From the NCBI RefSeq assembly GCF_043290135.1, contig NC_134705.1:93141239-93205238 (forward strand): 64,000 nucleotides of DNA, written 5' to 3'. The position numbers and the translations under genes were made by a program. A model generated the notes under the pieces. The model saw only the letters and a program-made list of their open reading frames with translations. It ran no database searches and was not told where the DNA came from. Numbering within the stretch: the stretch's first letter is position 1; every line of letters starts with the position of its first letter. Shown here in pieces: positions 62,395-64,000 of the stretch. The DNA comes from Rhipicephalus microplus. Lineage: Eukaryota; Arthropoda; Arachnida; Ixodida; Ixodidae.

Positions 62395-62805
62395 CTACGG
62401 AGTGAATGATGATGAGCGGGGCGAAGCATCCGTCCGTCCGTGTGCGCGTCCGTTCGTTCTTGCTAGCGTGCGTCCATACGTCCATCCATCCATTCATCTG
62501 TATGTCCGTCTGTCTGTGTCTGTCTGCCTGTCTATCTGTTTGTCTGTATGTCCACCCATTACTTCCATTCATCCGTCCGTCCATTCGTCTGTCTGTCTCT
62601 ATGTCCATCAGTCCGTCCTTCCGCCCATTGTCTCAACTCCTCTGAAGCTTCGAGTTATTCACATTTACACTTCTACAATGTCTGTCTGTCTGTCTGTCTG
62701 TCTGTCCGTTCGTCCATCCGTCCATCCATTCGTCTGTATATCCGTCCATGGCCTGAACTAGTCTGAAGCTTCGAGTTATTCACATTTACAGTGCTACAAC
62801 TTCTT
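62395..62805 (+). repeat. GTCC/GTCT-core repeat with conserved end, copy 3
   Basis: CGGAGTGAATGATGATGAG, GGGCGAAGCATCCGTCCGTCC (overlapping the core), then about 230 bp of degenerate GTCC/GTCT units. TCTGAAGCTTCGAGTTATTC occurs at 62641 and 62762, a 121-bp tandem step. Confidence 0.8.
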
Positions 62806-64000
62806 AAGTTCCACGATATGCGGTTGATCGTATACGCCTATATATAGGTTTTGAAATTTTCTATTGATAGTATACCACTATAAACTCCACATCTATATTG
62901 TGTGGAACTCCGTGAAGTGGTGCTCCCTGTCGAATTCATTGAATGAGTGTCTTACGAACAAGATAACTAAAAGTTGGAGAAATTACGAAGGTTGCAGATG
63001 ATGCTAAAGATAAACGACAAAATTAACAAAGTATAACAAGCAACAAGAGCAAGACTAGTTGAGAACATTCGAAGCTCTTCTTCACTCACTCTTTTTTCCC
63101 ACTTGTGTAAGCTGTTTTTGCCTTCTTCCCCTAATGACAAGGACGCTGAATAAAAAGAAACCAACCGGTGAACCCTGAGTACATCAGTTATTGCCATGGT
63201 GGCTTATTTTTCGTTTAATGGGACTGTGCAAAGTGCGCCTTTTGCAGATGTCACAATTTGGCAGTGGAAGTGCTGTTTTCCTAAATAATGCCGACAATCA
63301 GTAGCATTAATAACATCACACTGAAGCACAAACATAAAAAACAGTTCTGTTATCCCTGCACATTTGTCAGTGCTTGTGCTACAGCACACGCTATTCTTAT
63401 CTTAGATTCCTACGTGTTTTCTCAGAATTCAACACAACAACAACCTCGTACGCTTTCGCGCGAGCCGATGCCCGATTTTGGCGCCACCTCTGATCGATGG
63501 TACTTGCGGACCACCGTGTGATTTTCCTGCGGAAGGAAGTGATCAATGGAAGCTCGTTCGTCGATACCGGCCTTCTTGCTGATTCACTTCCTAATGTTAC
63601 TTTTCTTTTACTTCCGATCTGTTTTATCGGCAAAGATCACAGCGTACAGAGGCGAAAGAAAAACAATATCGCGTGGAGTTATCGCGTCATTCACTAATAG
63701 AAGTCAGGGTAGATTACTTGCCAAGCCAAAAAAAGAACAACCAAAATGATGCTAAGGAAAGGGCAGACCTCACAGTAACATAGAAGCAAGAATATCAATT
63801 GTGCCCAAGGCCTTACTGGAAGCCTGCCACCAGAGAACGGGTGAACCTTGTTTGCTTCACCGTGTTTGCCTTTGGTTCCACGTTATCTCTCCTCTGATTG
63901 CGGATCCGTGCTGTGCCTCGCGCGCCTTGTGCTCGCACGGGACTTCCGTCGTCTTTCAGCTGATTACTACGCCCTCATAACCTCACAAGCACTGGCACGC
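62806..64000. other. Unassigned end of window
   Basis: No repeat or gene that I can support. Short frames only. Confidence 0.4.

Noticed and set aside
62198..62766. Ser/Val/Cys-rich frames and CRISPR-like spacing
   Set aside because: Degenerate GTCC/GTCT units without constant repeats and unique spacers; the organism is a eukaryote.

Overview
This window looks like nuclear DNA of an arachnid, most likely a hard tick (Ixodidae). The inference rests on abundant short-LTR Ty3/gypsy elements, several copies of a tRNA-derived SINE that resembles the SINE described in ixodid ticks as Ruka, other tRNA-derived SINEs, degraded LINEs, long TA/CA/ATCT microsatellites and a GT-AG intron-containing gene. 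No operons, bacterial genes, rRNA or functional tRNA genes were seen. The genus cannot be set from sequence reading alone.

Layout. 1-17,134: four Ty3/gypsy-type LTR elements (called E1 to E4 here), each bordered by a TA or CA/TA microsatellite. E1 (+) is cut by the window edge. E2 (-, 4254-9399) is an old full-length copy with about 5% LTR divergence. E4 (-, 9557-11724) is a 2.2-kb element with a gag-like protein and no pol. E3 (-, 11861-17134) has two 158-bp LTRs that read as identical and only one obvious stop in pol. 17,135-21,436: a tRNA-like repeat and a 5'-truncated LINE with an SGNH-esterase ORF1 and an endonuclease/RT ORF2. 21.4-24.2 kb: GGAC-rich repeats and a probable solo LTR.

24,176-36,530 (+): the only host gene recognised. 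Four exons with canonical splice sites and matching phases encode the end of one DM13 domain, a complete second DM13 domain, a short Ser/Pro linker and a transmembrane helix. Upstream exons must lie before the LINE or outside the window, so the LTR cluster probably sits in, or upstream of, a long intron. A Helitron fragment, a decayed fifth gypsy element (E5, with a SINE inserted in its LTR), a large CA/CG microsatellite and a satellite array lie in its introns.

36.5-64 kb: mostly non-coding. It holds more SINEs, an inverted-repeat element with a Penelope-type hammerhead-like core between TA arrays (40.5-40.7 kb), a second block of the ~146-bp satellite (46.7-47.4 kb), long ATCT/GATA microsatellites, two decayed LINE RT remnants (57 and 59.5 kb), and GTCC-core repeats (62.4 kb). 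Large parts contain nothing I can identify.
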